Shown piece after piece: positions 53,163 through 62,224 of a stretch of 64,000 bases of DNA. Each line of letters starts with the position of its first letter. The stretch's first letter is position 1. The notes under the pieces are model-generated. The model was not told the DNA's origin. It did not search any database and worked only from the letters and a program-made list of their open reading frames with translations. This stretch comes from Isosphaeraceae bacterium (lineage in GTDB: Bacteria > Planctomycetota > Planctomycetia > Isosphaerales > Isosphaeraceae): the NCBI GenBank assembly GCA_031291845.1, contig JARLIH010000273.1, forward strand, positions 1 through 64,000, read 5' to 3'. A program made the position numbers and the translations under genes.

Positions 53163-55031
53163 ATGTTTAAAACGCTCCGTTTCAGACTTCTCCTCGGAAT
53201 TGCGCCGTTGCTGGCCATCATGGTCGGGCTGGGCCTCTGGGCCGTCGTGATGTTCACGAGGCTCGGCGGGCGCATCGACGTGATCCTGAAAGAGAACTAT
53301 CGGAGCGTGCTGGCTGCCGAAGGCATGAAAGAGTCGCTCGAACGGATGGACTCAGCCCTTCTGTTCGCGATCGGCGGCGAAGAGCAGCGGGCCCACGAGC
53401 AATTTGATGAGTTCCGCCCGCTGTTCGAGAAGCACTTCGAAATCGAGCGGGGCAACGTGACCTTGCCCGGCGAGCAAGCGATGGTCGATCGCTTGACACG
53501 CCTGCGAACGGAATATTACGAGCAGGCCGCGCGGCTCTTCGCGCTCGGTCCGGCCGGCAAGGAGCAACGGACGCACCTTTACTTCGCGAAGATGCTGCCG
53601 CTGTTCCGGGACATCAAGACGGCGGCAGACGACGTGCTCGAGCTCAACCAGCGGAACATGGAGGAGGAGAGCGCGCGGGCGAGGCGTGCGGCCTCGACCT
53701 CCACTCGCGTGATGGCCTTCGCGCTCATCGGCGCATCGGTCGTGGCCACCGCGATCGCGCTGACGCTGAGCCGGTCGCTCCTCGGACCGATCGAGGCGGT
53801 GACCCAGGGCGCGCGCGCGATGGCGCGCGGTGACGTCGACCAGGTGGTTCCGGTGCTCTCGGGAGACGAGTTGGGCGAGCTTGCCGCCGCCTTCAACTCC
53901 ATGGCGCGGACGATCCGCGACTTCCGCCAGGCCGGCACCGCGCGACTGCTGCGCGCGCAGAAGACCGCGCAGGCCACGATCGACTCCTTCCCGGACCCCA
54001 TCGTGGTCGTTGACCCGAGCGGCATGGTGGAGCGCGCCAACCCGGCGGCTCGACGCATCCTGGGCGTGGTGGCCACCAATGGGCCGTTGCCTTGGACTCC
54101 CCCGCCGCAGTTAAAGCCGGTGCTCGCGGACGTGCTCGGCGGCGGGACGGATTCTCTGCCCAGTGCGCTGGACCACGCCTTGTCGTTCCGAGACGACGGA
54201 CAGGAGCGGTTCTTCCTCCCGCGCATCGTAGCGATTCGTGGCGATGCCAACGGCCTGATCGGGGCGGCCGTCGTGCTCACCGACGTGACCAAGTTCCGCC
54301 TGGTTGACCAGCTCAAGAGCGACATGGTCTCGACGGTCAGCCACGAGTTGAAGACCCCGCTGACCGGCGTGCAGATGGCCGTGCACCTTTTGCTGGAAGA
54401 ATCGGTCGGCCCGCTCACCCCGAAGCAGGCCGAGCTGCTGATGGCCGCGCGCCAGGATTCGGAGCGGCTGCTGGCGATGATCAACGACTTGCTCGACCTG
54501 ACGCGGATCGAGCAGGGACGCGTCGCTCTGGAGCTGCGACCGGTTGCGCCGGCCGACCTGGTCGCCGACGCGCTGGCCCGCTTCGAGCCCCAGGCCGAAA
54601 GCGAAGGCGTGACGCTGTCCGCTTCGGTCGGTTTCGCACTGCCGCCGGTCCTGGCGGACGTCGAGCGTGTCGGACACGTGTTCGACAACCTCGTCGGTAA
54701 CGCCTTGGCGCACACCGAGCGGGGGGGCACCGTCCGGCTGACCGCCGCGGCGGACGACGGTCAGATGCGCTTCACCGTGGAGGACACCGGTGAGGGGATC
54801 GCCGCCGAGCACCTGCCGCGTCTCTTCGAAAAGTTCTACCGCGTCCCCCACTCGCGGCACAGTCGAGGCGTGGGGCTGGGCCTGGCCATCACCCGCGAGA
54901 TCGTCGCGGCCCACGGCGGACAGATCGAGGTCGCCAGCCAGCCCGGTCGCGGAACGACGTTCACCTTCACACTGCCGACAGCGCCCTCGAACGGAGATTT
55001 CCAGTCGGCCGGCGCGGTCGCCCGGGGCTAA
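53163..55031 (+). CDS. KinB-like membrane sensor histidine kinase
   Basis: 622 residues. Membrane helix 1 is near 8-28 (LLLGIAPLLAIMVGLGLWAVVMF), followed by a helical periplasmic sensor of about 150 residues, membrane helix 2 near 180-200, a HAMP domain (ALTLSRSLLGPIEAVTQGAR), a PAS-like region, then the HisKA box VSTVSHELKTPLTGVQM with the phospho-accepting His. The ATPase domain has N box FDNLVGNALAH, G1 VEDTGEGI and G2 GVGLGLAI. It most likely phosphorylates the NtrC-type regulator encoded upstream. The start at 53163 is chosen because of the sigma-54 promoter position. The next gene begins a few tens of bases after its stop. Confidence 0.9.
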   Translation: MFKTLRFRLLLGIAPLLAIMVGLGLWAVVMFTRLGGRIDVILKENYRSVLAAEGMKESLERMDSALLFAIGGEEQRAHEQFDEFRPLFEKHFEIERGNVTLPGEQAMVDRLTRLRTEYYEQAARLFALGPAGKEQRTHLYFAKMLPLFRDIKTAADDVLELNQRNMEEESARARRAASTSTRVMAFALIGASVVATAIALTLSRSLLGPIEAVTQGARAMARGDVDQVVPVLSGDELGELAAAFNSMARTIRDFRQAGTARLLRAQKTAQATIDSFPDPIVVVDPSGMVERANPAARRILGVVATNGPLPWTPPPQLKPVLADVLGGGTDSLPSALDHALSFRDDGQERFFLPRIVAIRGDANGLIGAAVVLTDVTKFRLVDQLKSDMVSTVSHELKTPLTGVQMAVHLLLEESVGPLTPKQAELLMAARQDSERLLAMINDLLDLTRIEQGRVALELRPVAPADLVADALARFEPQAESEGVTLSASVGFALPPVLADVERVGHVFDNLVGNALAHTERGGTVRLTAAADDGQMRFTVEDTGEGIAAEHLPRLFEKFYRVPHSRHSRGVGLGLAITREIVAAHGGQIEVASQPGRGTTFTFTLPTAPSNGDFQSAGAVARG

Positions 55032-55068
55032 GCGCATGGCCGGTCGTCGTGGTGGAGACATTTCGCGT

Positions 55069-56202
55069 ATGGCAACGGCCGAGCCCGCCCGACCAACACC
55101 CGAGCAGTTTCTCCACCTGATCCGCCGCCAGGAGCGGGGACGGCTCAAGGTCTACCTAGGCTCGTCGGCCGGCGTGGGCAAAACCTACGCGATGCTCCGC
55201 GAGGGACAACGCCTGAAGCAGCAAGGGGTCGACGTCGCCATCGGCATCGTCGAGACACACGGCCGCACCGACACCGCCGCGCAGATCGGCGAGCTCGAGG
55301 TCATTCCGCCCCGGACGATCGAGTACCGCGGCGTGACCCTGCGCGAAATGGACCTGGACGCGATCCTGGCGCGACGGCCGACGATTTGCCTCGTTGACGA
55401 GCTCGCCCACACGAATGCGCCCGGGAGCCGGTTCGCCAAGCGCTACCAGGACGTCGAGGAGTTGCTCCGGGCGGGGATTCACGTCATCACCACGGTCAAC
55501 GTCCAGCACCTGGAGAGCCTTTACGACGAGGTCGAACGCGCGACCGGCGTGAAGGTCAAGGAGCGTCTGCCCGACCACGTCCTGGCCGACGCGGACCAGA
55601 TCGTGAATGTGGACGTCTCGGTCGAGGACCTGCTGGAACGATTGCAGGCGGGAAAGGTCTACCCCCCGGAACGCGCGGAGCGGGCGCTCCAGCATTTCTT
55701 CACGCCGGCCAACCTGACGCGCCTGCGCGAGCTCACGATGACGGAGATCGCGCACCTGATCGACCGTCGCAGCCGGCGCGCTGAGGCAGACCGGGCGCCG
55801 CTCTCGGCGACCGAACGCGTGATGGTCGGCCTCTCGAGCGGCGCCCCGAACGCCCCCGCCTTGTTGCGGCGGACGGCCCGGATTGCCGACAGGCTGAACG
55901 CGCCCTGGTACTCGGTCTACATCCAGACGCCGACCGAGGACTTGACCAAGATCAATGCCGCGACCCAGCGCGCGATCAGCAACAACCTCGAGCTGGCTCA
56001 GCAGCTCGGCGGCGTTCCGATGACATTCCGCGGCCCCGACGTTGCGAGCACCATGGCCACCTTTGCGGCCGAATACGGCATCAAGGTGATCGTGATGGGC
56101 AAGAGCCGTCAGCCGTGGTATCGCCGTTTCCTCGGCGAGTCGATCCTGGAGCAGTTATTGCGCCGGATCGACGGGGTCGATGTGATGATCGTCGACGTCT
56201 GA
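55069..56202 (+). CDS. KdpD-like sensor: KdpD N-terminal and Usp domains without kinase
   Basis: 377 residues. The KdpD N-terminal domain shows Walker A GSSAGVGKTYAML, then GIVETHGRTDTAAQ and LVDELAHTNAPGSRFAKRYQDVEELL, followed by a universal stress protein domain (ERVMVGLSSGAPNAPALLRR to the end). The four membrane helices, GAF and histidine kinase domains of full KdpD are missing. In KdpD the Usp part binds signals such as cyclic di-AMP in some species and reports on potassium status. No kdp transporter is present in the window. An ATG at 55036 is an alternative start. It may tune the kinase encoded just upstream. Confidence 0.88.
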   Translation: MATAEPARPTPEQFLHLIRRQERGRLKVYLGSSAGVGKTYAMLREGQRLKQQGVDVAIGIVETHGRTDTAAQIGELEVIPPRTIEYRGVTLREMDLDAILARRPTICLVDELAHTNAPGSRFAKRYQDVEELLRAGIHVITTVNVQHLESLYDEVERATGVKVKERLPDHVLADADQIVNVDVSVEDLLERLQAGKVYPPERAERALQHFFTPANLTRLRELTMTEIAHLIDRRSRRAEADRAPLSATERVMVGLSSGAPNAPALLRRTARIADRLNAPWYSVYIQTPTEDLTKINAATQRAISNNLELAQQLGGVPMTFRGPDVASTMATFAAEYGIKVIVMGKSRQPWYRRFLGESILEQLLRRIDGVDVMIVDV

Positions 56203-56207
56203 GTCCG

Positions 56208-56228
56208 TCCGGCAAGACGTTTGCCGGA
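56208..56228. terminator. Hairpin between convergent genes, candidate terminator
   Basis: TCCGGCAA (56208-56215) and TTGCCGGA (56221-56228) form an eight-pair stem with a GACGT loop just after the KdpD-like stop. No T-run follows. It lies 25 bases from the end of the convergent gene at 56253. Confidence 0.4.
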
Positions 56229-56252
56229 AGAGGGTCGGCCGCAAGCCTGGCC

Positions 56253-56897
56253 TTACTGGCCCGGTCGGTCGAACTGCACTTCAAACGGCTCGCCGGTCAA
56301 CGATTTCCAGATTTTCTTCTGGTCGTCGGATAAGTGGGCAACCCCCTTTTCCGAGAAATCCTTCCGCGTTGCGTCGAACTTGATTCTCGCCTCGTCGAAG
56401 TTGTCCCGCGCGTCCTTCCGAATCTCGTCAAACCGCTGTCGGGCCTGGGCGTCCAGATCGCGGATCCGCTGTTTCTGCTCGTCCGTGAGTTGAAGCCTGG
56501 ACTGGATGACCGGGTCCGTGAACGACCAAATTCCGCGCTGCTGAAGCACGATCTGGTCGTAGCGCTGGGATTGCTCCGGTGTCATCGCGAGCGCTGACTT
56601 CACATCGTCGGCGACCGACTTGACAAGCGCACGGAACTTCGCGGGCCGTTCGTCCTCGGGCAGCTCGCGCACCGCCGACATCTGGTCGCGGTACTTCTCG
56701 ACGATCTGTTGAATCGAATCCTGGACCTTGGCGGTTTGCTCCGCCGTGAACTTGAGCTCCTTCTGCACGTTGGGCGCCCTGACGACGAACGCCCCCGCGG
56801 CCCCCATGCCGAATCCACGTCCTTGCTGGGCCGAGGCCGAGTTGCCCGGTAGGGACAACCAGGCCGCCACCAGAGCCACCCTGCCGACCATTCGCAT
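56253..56897 (-). CDS. Small exported helical protein, Spy/LTXXQ-like
   Basis: 214 residues. The signal is VGRVALVAAWLSLPGNSASA. The mature protein is almost all helical with charged heptad-like stretches: VQKELKFTAEQTAKVQDSIQ, LAMTPEQSQRYDQIVLQQRG and LQLTDEQKQRIRDLDAQARQ. The repeated L-T-x-E/D-Q motif resembles the LTXXQ motif of Spy/CpxP-type periplasmic chaperone-like proteins, but similarity is only at motif level. The ATG at 56897 is chosen over in-frame starts upstream because GAGGAGG precedes it and it opens the signal peptide. It may be transcribed with the esterase gene. Confidence 0.75.
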   Translation of the reverse strand: MRMVGRVALVAAWLSLPGNSASAQQGRGFGMGAAGAFVVRAPNVQKELKFTAEQTAKVQDSIQQIVEKYRDQMSAVRELPEDERPAKFRALVKSVADDVKSALAMTPEQSQRYDQIVLQQRGIWSFTDPVIQSRLQLTDEQKQRIRDLDAQARQRFDEIRKDARDNFDEARIKFDATRKDFSEKGVAHLSDDQKKIWKSLTGEPFEVQFDRPGQ

Positions 56898-57004
56898 CGC
56901 AGCACCTCCTCTTCCTTGCTCAAGAGCACGGAGCGTCCGCTCGGTCGTCGGATCGAGCGCGAGCCTCGAAGCGATCGAGAGTGCATCTCTGCCGTCCGTC
57001 GAGC

Positions 57005-57904
57005 TCAGCGGGATGGCTTCTCCGGCCGATCGAGCAGTCCCCGGCTTTTCAGCCACGCAGCGCAGCGCTCGGGCCACTGCGAACAAGGGTCCTCGCTCGG
57101 CCGCAGACCGAACCCGTGCCCGCCGGTCGCGTAGACGTGGAGCTCGGCCGGCACGCCCGCCCGCTTGAGCGCTGTGTACAGGGCGATGCTGTTCTCAGGA
57201 CCGATCGGGTCGTTGCCCGCATGAGCGAGGAACGTCGGCGGCGTCTTCGACGTCACGCGAATCTCGGGCTTGAGGCTGCCCTTCTCCTCGAGGTAGGCCG
57301 GGTAGACCAGGACGGCGAAATCCGGCCGGCATGAGACTCGGTCGGCCGCATCGACAGCGTCGTATTGACGCTCGTCAAAGTGAGTCATGGCCGAGGCGGA
57401 GAGATGTCCTCCGGCCGAGAAACCGAGGATTCCGATCCGATCGGGATCGAGGCGCCAGTCCTGCGCATGCGACCGGATGATGCTGAGCGCGCGTTGTGCA
57501 TCCTGGAGCGGCGCGCGGCGGGGGGCTGGATCTTGGCGCGGGGGCACGCGGTACTTCAACACGATGCCTGTCACACCGATCGAGTTCAGCCAGGTCGCGA
57601 CTTCTTCCCCTTCGAGGTCCCAGGCCAGGATCTGGTAGCCGCCGCCGGGGCAGATCAAGACCGACGTGCCGGTGTCTTTGTCCGCCGGCGGGCGAAAGAT
57701 CGTGATGCTGGGCCTGGAGACGTTCGTGATCCGCTGAACGTCCCGCTGCCCCGGCCTTTTCGGTGCCAGCGTCTCCTCGCCGATCACCTCCGTTTCGCCG
57801 GGCACGGTGCCGGGCCAGAGCTCCAGCGTGGTCTGAGCCCCCGCGCTGCGCGGACAGAGAACGATCGCGAGCAGGATCAGCCAAGCGCAGGTGCTGGTTT
57901 TCAT
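57005..57904 (-). CDS. Exported alpha/beta-hydrolase, acetyl esterase-like
   Basis: 299 residues. The signal is STCAWLILLAIVLCPRSAGA. The fold is alpha/beta hydrolase: SVLICPGGGYQILAWDLEGE (HGG-type oxyanion region, here PGGGY), GILGFSAGGHLSASA with the nucleophile Ser in G-F-S-A-G, a late Asp in HAGNDPIGPENS, and the catalytic His in YATGGHGFGL. This is the BD-FAE/acetyl-xylan esterase-like branch that is abundant in planctomycetes and acts on esterified polysaccharides. Substrate is unproven. The next gene on this strand begins 107 bases downstream. Confidence 0.88.
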   Translation of the reverse strand: MKTSTCAWLILLAIVLCPRSAGAQTTLELWPGTVPGETEVIGEETLAPKRPGQRDVQRITNVSRPSITIFRPPADKDTGTSVLICPGGGYQILAWDLEGEEVATWLNSIGVTGIVLKYRVPPRQDPAPRRAPLQDAQRALSIIRSHAQDWRLDPDRIGILGFSAGGHLSASAMTHFDERQYDAVDAADRVSCRPDFAVLVYPAYLEEKGSLKPEIRVTSKTPPTFLAHAGNDPIGPENSIALYTALKRAGVPAELHVYATGGHGFGLRPSEDPCSQWPERCAAWLKSRGLLDRPEKPSR

Positions 57905-57930
57905 CGGTAGGCGTTCCTCGCGGCAGGCCT

Positions 57931-59388
57931 TCAGACGAGGATTTCCCGGATGACGTGGCCGTGAACGTCGGTCAGGCGCCGCTGCGCTCCGTTATGGTAG
58001 TAGGTCAGCCGTTCGTGGTCGAGCCCAAGGAGGTTGAGCAACGTGGCGTGGAAATCGTGTACGGTCACGACCTTCTCGACCGCCTGGTGGCCGAACTCGT
58101 CGGTCGCCCCATAGCTGAATGCACGTTTGACGCCCGCGCCCGCAAGCCACGCGGTGAATCCCTTCGGGTTGTGGTCGCGTCCCTGTGCACCCTTCTGAAA
58201 GGTGGGCATCCGGCCGAACTCGGTCGTCCAGACGACGAGCGTGTCGTCGAGCATCCCGCGCGATTTCAGGTCCCTGAGCAGGGCCGCGGCGGGTTTGTCG
58301 AGGACGGGGCCGTGGCGGTCGTAATCGGCCTTGATCCGCTTGTGGCCGTCCCAATTCTGGACCCCTTCGCCCATCGCGAAGGCCCCGTTGAAGAGCGTGA
58401 CGAACCGGACGCCCCGTTCCAGGAGCCTGCGGGCGAGCAGGCAATTGCGGGCAAAGCCCGCCTGGATTGGGTTCGGGTGGTCGACGCCGTACAGGTCGCG
58501 AGTCGCGGCCGACTCGCGCGCGAGGTCCGAGACCTCGGGCGCACTGAGCTGCATGCGCGCGGCGAGCTCGTACGCCGCGATCCGCGCGGCGAGGTCCGAG
58601 TCGCCGGGGTTCCGATTGAGGTGCTCTTCGTTCAGAACGCGCAGAAAGTCCTTTGTGGCTCGGTCCGCCGAGGCGTTCACACGCGCAGGGCGCTCGAGGT
58701 GGCGTATCGGCTGACCGGCGTTGAACGCGGTCCCCTGGTAGACCGCCGGGAGAAACCCATTCGTCCAGTTCGCCGGCCCCTGCTGCGGCACGCCACGCGG
58801 GTCGGGAATGGCGACGTACGCGGGCAAGTCCTGGCTCTCGGTTCCCAGCGCATAGGCCGCCCAAGCCCCGACGCTCGGGAATCCTTCGAGCGTGAACCCG
58901 GTGCTCATGAACATCTCGCCCGGCCCGTGCGTGTTCGTCTTCGAGGTGAGCGAATGGATGAAGCACAGGTCGTCAGCGCATCCCGCAAGCTCGGGGAGAA
59001 GGTCGGAAATCATCTTCCCTGACTCACCGCGTGGCTTGAACTCCCAAGGACTGCGCGCGAGGTTGCCGTTCTCCCCCTGAAAGGTGATCAGCTTGTCCAC
59101 CCCAGGCAGCGGCTGTCCGTCGCGCTTGAGCAGCTCGGGCTTGTAGTCAAACGTGTCGAGGTGGCTCACCGCTCCGGTGCAGAAGATCTGGACGATCCGC
59201 TTCGCCTTCGCGGGAAAGTGCGGCGGTTTCGCGAGGAGCGGGTTCGTGGCCCCGGCTTCGGACGCGAGCAGACCCTCTTGGGCCAGCAGTCCGCACAATG
59301 CCACGTTGCCGAGTCCGCCGGCCATCTGACCCAGAAAGCGACGCCGGTCGAGCAGGTGCAGGCCGGAGGCGGGCGCTGAGGATTTCAT
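57931..59388 (-). CDS. DUF1501 family exported protein
   Basis: 485 residues. The N terminus has a twin-arginine-like signal ([20 protein letters not shown]). Family landmarks are [80 protein letters not shown] and [20 protein letters not shown], in the order seen in intact members, so this copy is complete, unlike the one at 42709. The fold belongs to the alkaline phosphatase/sulfatase-like superfamily, but activity has not been shown for the family. It is paired with the DUF1549/1553 gene upstream (59437). Confidence 0.9.
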   Translation of the reverse strand: MKSSAPASGLHLLDRRRFLGQMAGGLGNVALCGLLAQEGLLASEAGATNPLLAKPPHFPAKAKRIVQIFCTGAVSHLDTFDYKPELLKRDGQPLPGVDKLITFQGENGNLARSPWEFKPRGESGKMISDLLPELAGCADDLCFIHSLTSKTNTHGPGEMFMSTGFTLEGFPSVGAWAAYALGTESQDLPAYVAIPDPRGVPQQGPANWTNGFLPAVYQGTAFNAGQPIRHLERPARVNASADRATKDFLRVLNEEHLNRNPGDSDLAARIAAYELAARMQLSAPEVSDLARESAATRDLYGVDHPNPIQAGFARNCLLARRLLERGVRFVTLFNGAFAMGEGVQNWDGHKRIKADYDRHGPVLDKPAAALLRDLKSRGMLDDTLVVWTTEFGRMPTFQKGAQGRDHNPKGFTAWLAGAGVKRAFSYGATDEFGHQAVEKVVTVHDFHATLLNLLGLDHERLTYYHNGAQRRLTDVHGHVIREILV

Positions 59389-59436
59389 CGGCATGGGCCT
59401 CGCTGCGTCAGGTAAGTTCGTCAAAAAACGAGTCTA

Positions 59437-62205
59437 TTATTGGACATATAGGAACTCGTTTGCGTTATAGAGTCCTCGGCAAAGCGCCGCTGTGCCGTGC
59501 ATGCGTGCCAGCACAACGGCCGCCGCGCGTTCCTCCGCGGTCGGGCGCCGGCCGAACGCCAACAGGAATCCGCGGTCGACTTGCCGCCCGAGGTCCTTCC
59601 CGACCTCGCGCTCCAGGCGCTCCGCAAACGCCTCCGCCTGGTCGATCACGAACGAACCGTTCAGGAGGTTCAGCGCCTGAAGCGCGGTCGTCGACACCGT
59701 CCGCCGCGGCATGACCAGGGCCGAGTCGGGGCAATCGAAAGCACCGAGGGTCGGATCCTGCTGGCTGCGCGGACGGAACTGGTAGACCATCCGGCGGAAC
59801 TCGTCAGGGCCAAGATTCGCCTTCGGCTTGTACACGTGAACGTAGTTTGTATTCGATTCCCAGAGGTCGTACCCGGGCCCGCCCATTCGGCCATTCATCG
59901 TGCCGCTCACGGTCAGGATGGCGTCGCGGAGCGGCTCGGCCTCGAGCCTGCGCGGGGAGGAGCGCCAGAGGTAGACGTTGTCGCGGTCGGTCCTCAGTGC
60001 CCGATTGTCGATTCGGCTCGACTGGCGGTACGCGGACGAGAGCAGGATCAGGCGATGGATCGGCTTAAGCGTGAATCCGCCGTCCACGTACTGGCCCGCC
60101 AGCCAGTCGAGCAACTCCGGGTGGGAGGGGCGGCCGCCGTTGAAACCAAAGTCGCTCGGGGTCGCCACCAAGCCCCGGCCGAAGTGGTAGTGCCAGACGC
60201 GGTTGACCATCACACGGGCGGGAAGCGGGTTCGACGGGTCGCCGATCCAGCGCGCCAGCGCGGCCCGCCGGTCACTGTCCTTGGCCGACGCCGGAACGAC
60301 CAGAGGAGGTCCGACGGAACGGATTGCGGACGGTACGACCTCGTCGCCCGGCTGCATCGGGTCTCCCCGGCGCAGCAAGCGGGTCGATCCTGGCTCTGTG
60401 AACGTTCCCGCGTAGACCTTGCGCGTGCTCCCCAGCGCGGCGAGCCGCACCCTCAACGCGTCCTGCCTCTGGAGCAGGGCCGCCGCCTCGCCGCTCGTTG
60501 CAGCAGGTTCCAACCCGCGATCGCCCGATGAGGCAACGACGTGCCAATCGCCGGGCGTCTTCGCAACTTCGATGTAATACTCGCTTGGAACCCTGTCCTG
60601 GTACACACCGTCCCGATCGCGGCCCCAGACGATGCGGTCGATCGTCTCGACCCGCGGCAGTTCAATCTGGGCCCACCCCTTGCGCGCGACACGCGAGATC
60701 CAGCTTCGGCCGTTGCCGTAGCGTCCGTCATTCAGATGATCGATCTTGTGGATGGCGGCATTGGGATACTCGGACGAGGCCGAGGCCTTCGAGCCGTACG
60801 ACGCCAGCGCGACGTTCCGCGGCGATGCCTCGGCGCTCCAGACCTCGAGCTCATCGAGGCACGGTTCGTTCGGGTCGATCGTGGCAAGAACGGTGAACCG
60901 AACGAAGCGCGCTTCAACGGGCACGAACCGGTCGACGTTCCGCCGGGAATTCGCGCGCGCACGGCCCGGCATCCCCGCGTCGGGGCGTGCCATCGGCTCG
61001 AGGTCGTCGATCTCGCGATCGATCCGCGCAAGCTCCACCCTGGCGTCGGCGGCCTCCTGCCGGCGCTCGGGCGTATCTTCGGCCTTCACGTCGCGTTCCG
61101 AATGCTGCACGCCGGCAAGCACTGCCTGGAGGCCGTAGTAGTCTTTCTGCGTGATTGGATCAAACTTGTGATCATGACATCGCGCACAGTTCACGGTCAG
61201 GCCGAGGAAGGCCGAGCCGGTGGCGGCGATCATGTCGTCGAGGTCGTCCATGCGCTGTTGCAGCTTTCCCTCGACCGTCGCGTTCCCGACCTCGTCGTGC
61301 GTGCCGCCGACCAGGAAGCCGGTCGCCGCCTGTGTCAACCAGTCGGAGCCGTTCAACGTATCACCGGCGAGCTGCTCCAGCACGAAGCGGGGCAGGGGGG
61401 TGTCTCGGTTGAACGCACGGATGACATAGTCGCGGAACGGCCACGCGTTCGGGCGGACGTGGTTCATCTCATACCCTTCGCTCTCGCCGAACCGGACCAC
61501 GTCCAGCCAGTGACGCCCCCAGCGCTCGCCGTAACGCGGCGAGGCGAGCAGGCGCTCGACGAGCGCCTCGTAGGCGAGGGGCGATGGGTTGTTGACGAAC
61601 GTCTCCACCTCTTCGGGGGTCGGCGGTAGTCCGATCACGTCGAAGTAGGTGCGGCGGATCAGGGTCGCTCGATCCGCTTCGGGAGCCGGCGCGAGACCTT
61701 GTTCCTTGAGCTTTGCGAGAACAAATGCGTCGACCGGAGACCGAGCCCACGACGAGCCCGCGACGTTGGGGGGCACGGGCCGCCCGATCGGGCGCAGCGA
61801 CCACCAGTCGGGTCCGGCCCGACGGGGAGTCAACGGTTCCTGCCCGTATGGAGCGCCTGCGTTGACCCACGCTCGAAACACCGCGACTTGCTCGGCCGTC
61901 AACGGGTTCTTGGGAGGCATCTCGCCCGCCGAGAGCTTTTCGATGAGCAAACTTTCCTCCGGCTTGCCCGACTCGATCCCAGGGCCGCTCTCCCCCCCCG
62001 CAAGCAGTGTCGCGCGGCGCGTGAGGTCGAGCTTCCCTTTCCGGGTGTCGCTCCCGTGGCAGGCGAGACATTTACCGGTCAGGATGAGACCAACCTGTTC
62101 GCTCAACGCCTTCGCGTCCGGCGGGACCGAAACCGGGCCCGTCTGCGCGTTGACGGTGATTTGCGACAAGAGAATGACCAGAAAGAGGCCGAGTCGGGAT
62201 CGCAT
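59437..62205 (-). CDS. Cytochrome c-type DUF1549/DUF1553 planctomycete protein with discoidin-like insert
   Basis: 922 residues. The signal is SRLGLFLVILLSQITVNA. A planctomycete cytochrome domain follows with CLACH at 46-50 and MPPKNPL as probable sixth ligand region. DUF1549 (RTYFDVIGLPPTPEEVETFV, LASPRYGERWGRHWLDVVRF) is followed by CARCHDHKFDPI, a second CxxCH. Next comes a beta-rich F5/8 type C (discoidin)-like insert (VEARFVRFTVLATIDPNEPC, WAQIELPRVETIDRIVWGRD), which may bind carbohydrate. DUF1553 ends the protein (NPLPARVMVNRVWHYHFGRG). It is the typical operon partner of DUF1501 genes. The role is unproven; a link to polysaccharide oxidation or degradation is often proposed. Confidence 0.9.
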   Translation of the reverse strand: MRSRLGLFLVILLSQITVNAQTGPVSVPPDAKALSEQVGLILTGKCLACHGSDTRKGKLDLTRRATLLAGGESGPGIESGKPEESLLIEKLSAGEMPPKNPLTAEQVAVFRAWVNAGAPYGQEPLTPRRAGPDWWSLRPIGRPVPPNVAGSSWARSPVDAFVLAKLKEQGLAPAPEADRATLIRRTYFDVIGLPPTPEEVETFVNNPSPLAYEALVERLLASPRYGERWGRHWLDVVRFGESEGYEMNHVRPNAWPFRDYVIRAFNRDTPLPRFVLEQLAGDTLNGSDWLTQAATGFLVGGTHDEVGNATVEGKLQQRMDDLDDMIAATGSAFLGLTVNCARCHDHKFDPITQKDYYGLQAVLAGVQHSERDVKAEDTPERRQEAADARVELARIDREIDDLEPMARPDAGMPGRARANSRRNVDRFVPVEARFVRFTVLATIDPNEPCLDELEVWSAEASPRNVALASYGSKASASSEYPNAAIHKIDHLNDGRYGNGRSWISRVARKGWAQIELPRVETIDRIVWGRDRDGVYQDRVPSEYYIEVAKTPGDWHVVASSGDRGLEPAATSGEAAALLQRQDALRVRLAALGSTRKVYAGTFTEPGSTRLLRRGDPMQPGDEVVPSAIRSVGPPLVVPASAKDSDRRAALARWIGDPSNPLPARVMVNRVWHYHFGRGLVATPSDFGFNGGRPSHPELLDWLAGQYVDGGFTLKPIHRLILLSSAYRQSSRIDNRALRTDRDNVYLWRSSPRRLEAEPLRDAILTVSGTMNGRMGGPGYDLWESNTNYVHVYKPKANLGPDEFRRMVYQFRPRSQQDPTLGAFDCPDSALVMPRRTVSTTALQALNLLNGSFVIDQAEAFAERLEREVGKDLGRQVDRGFLLAFGRRPTAEERAAAVVLARMHGTAALCRGLYNANEFLYVQ

Positions 62206-62224
62206 CGTGCCGGCCCTCCGCCGT

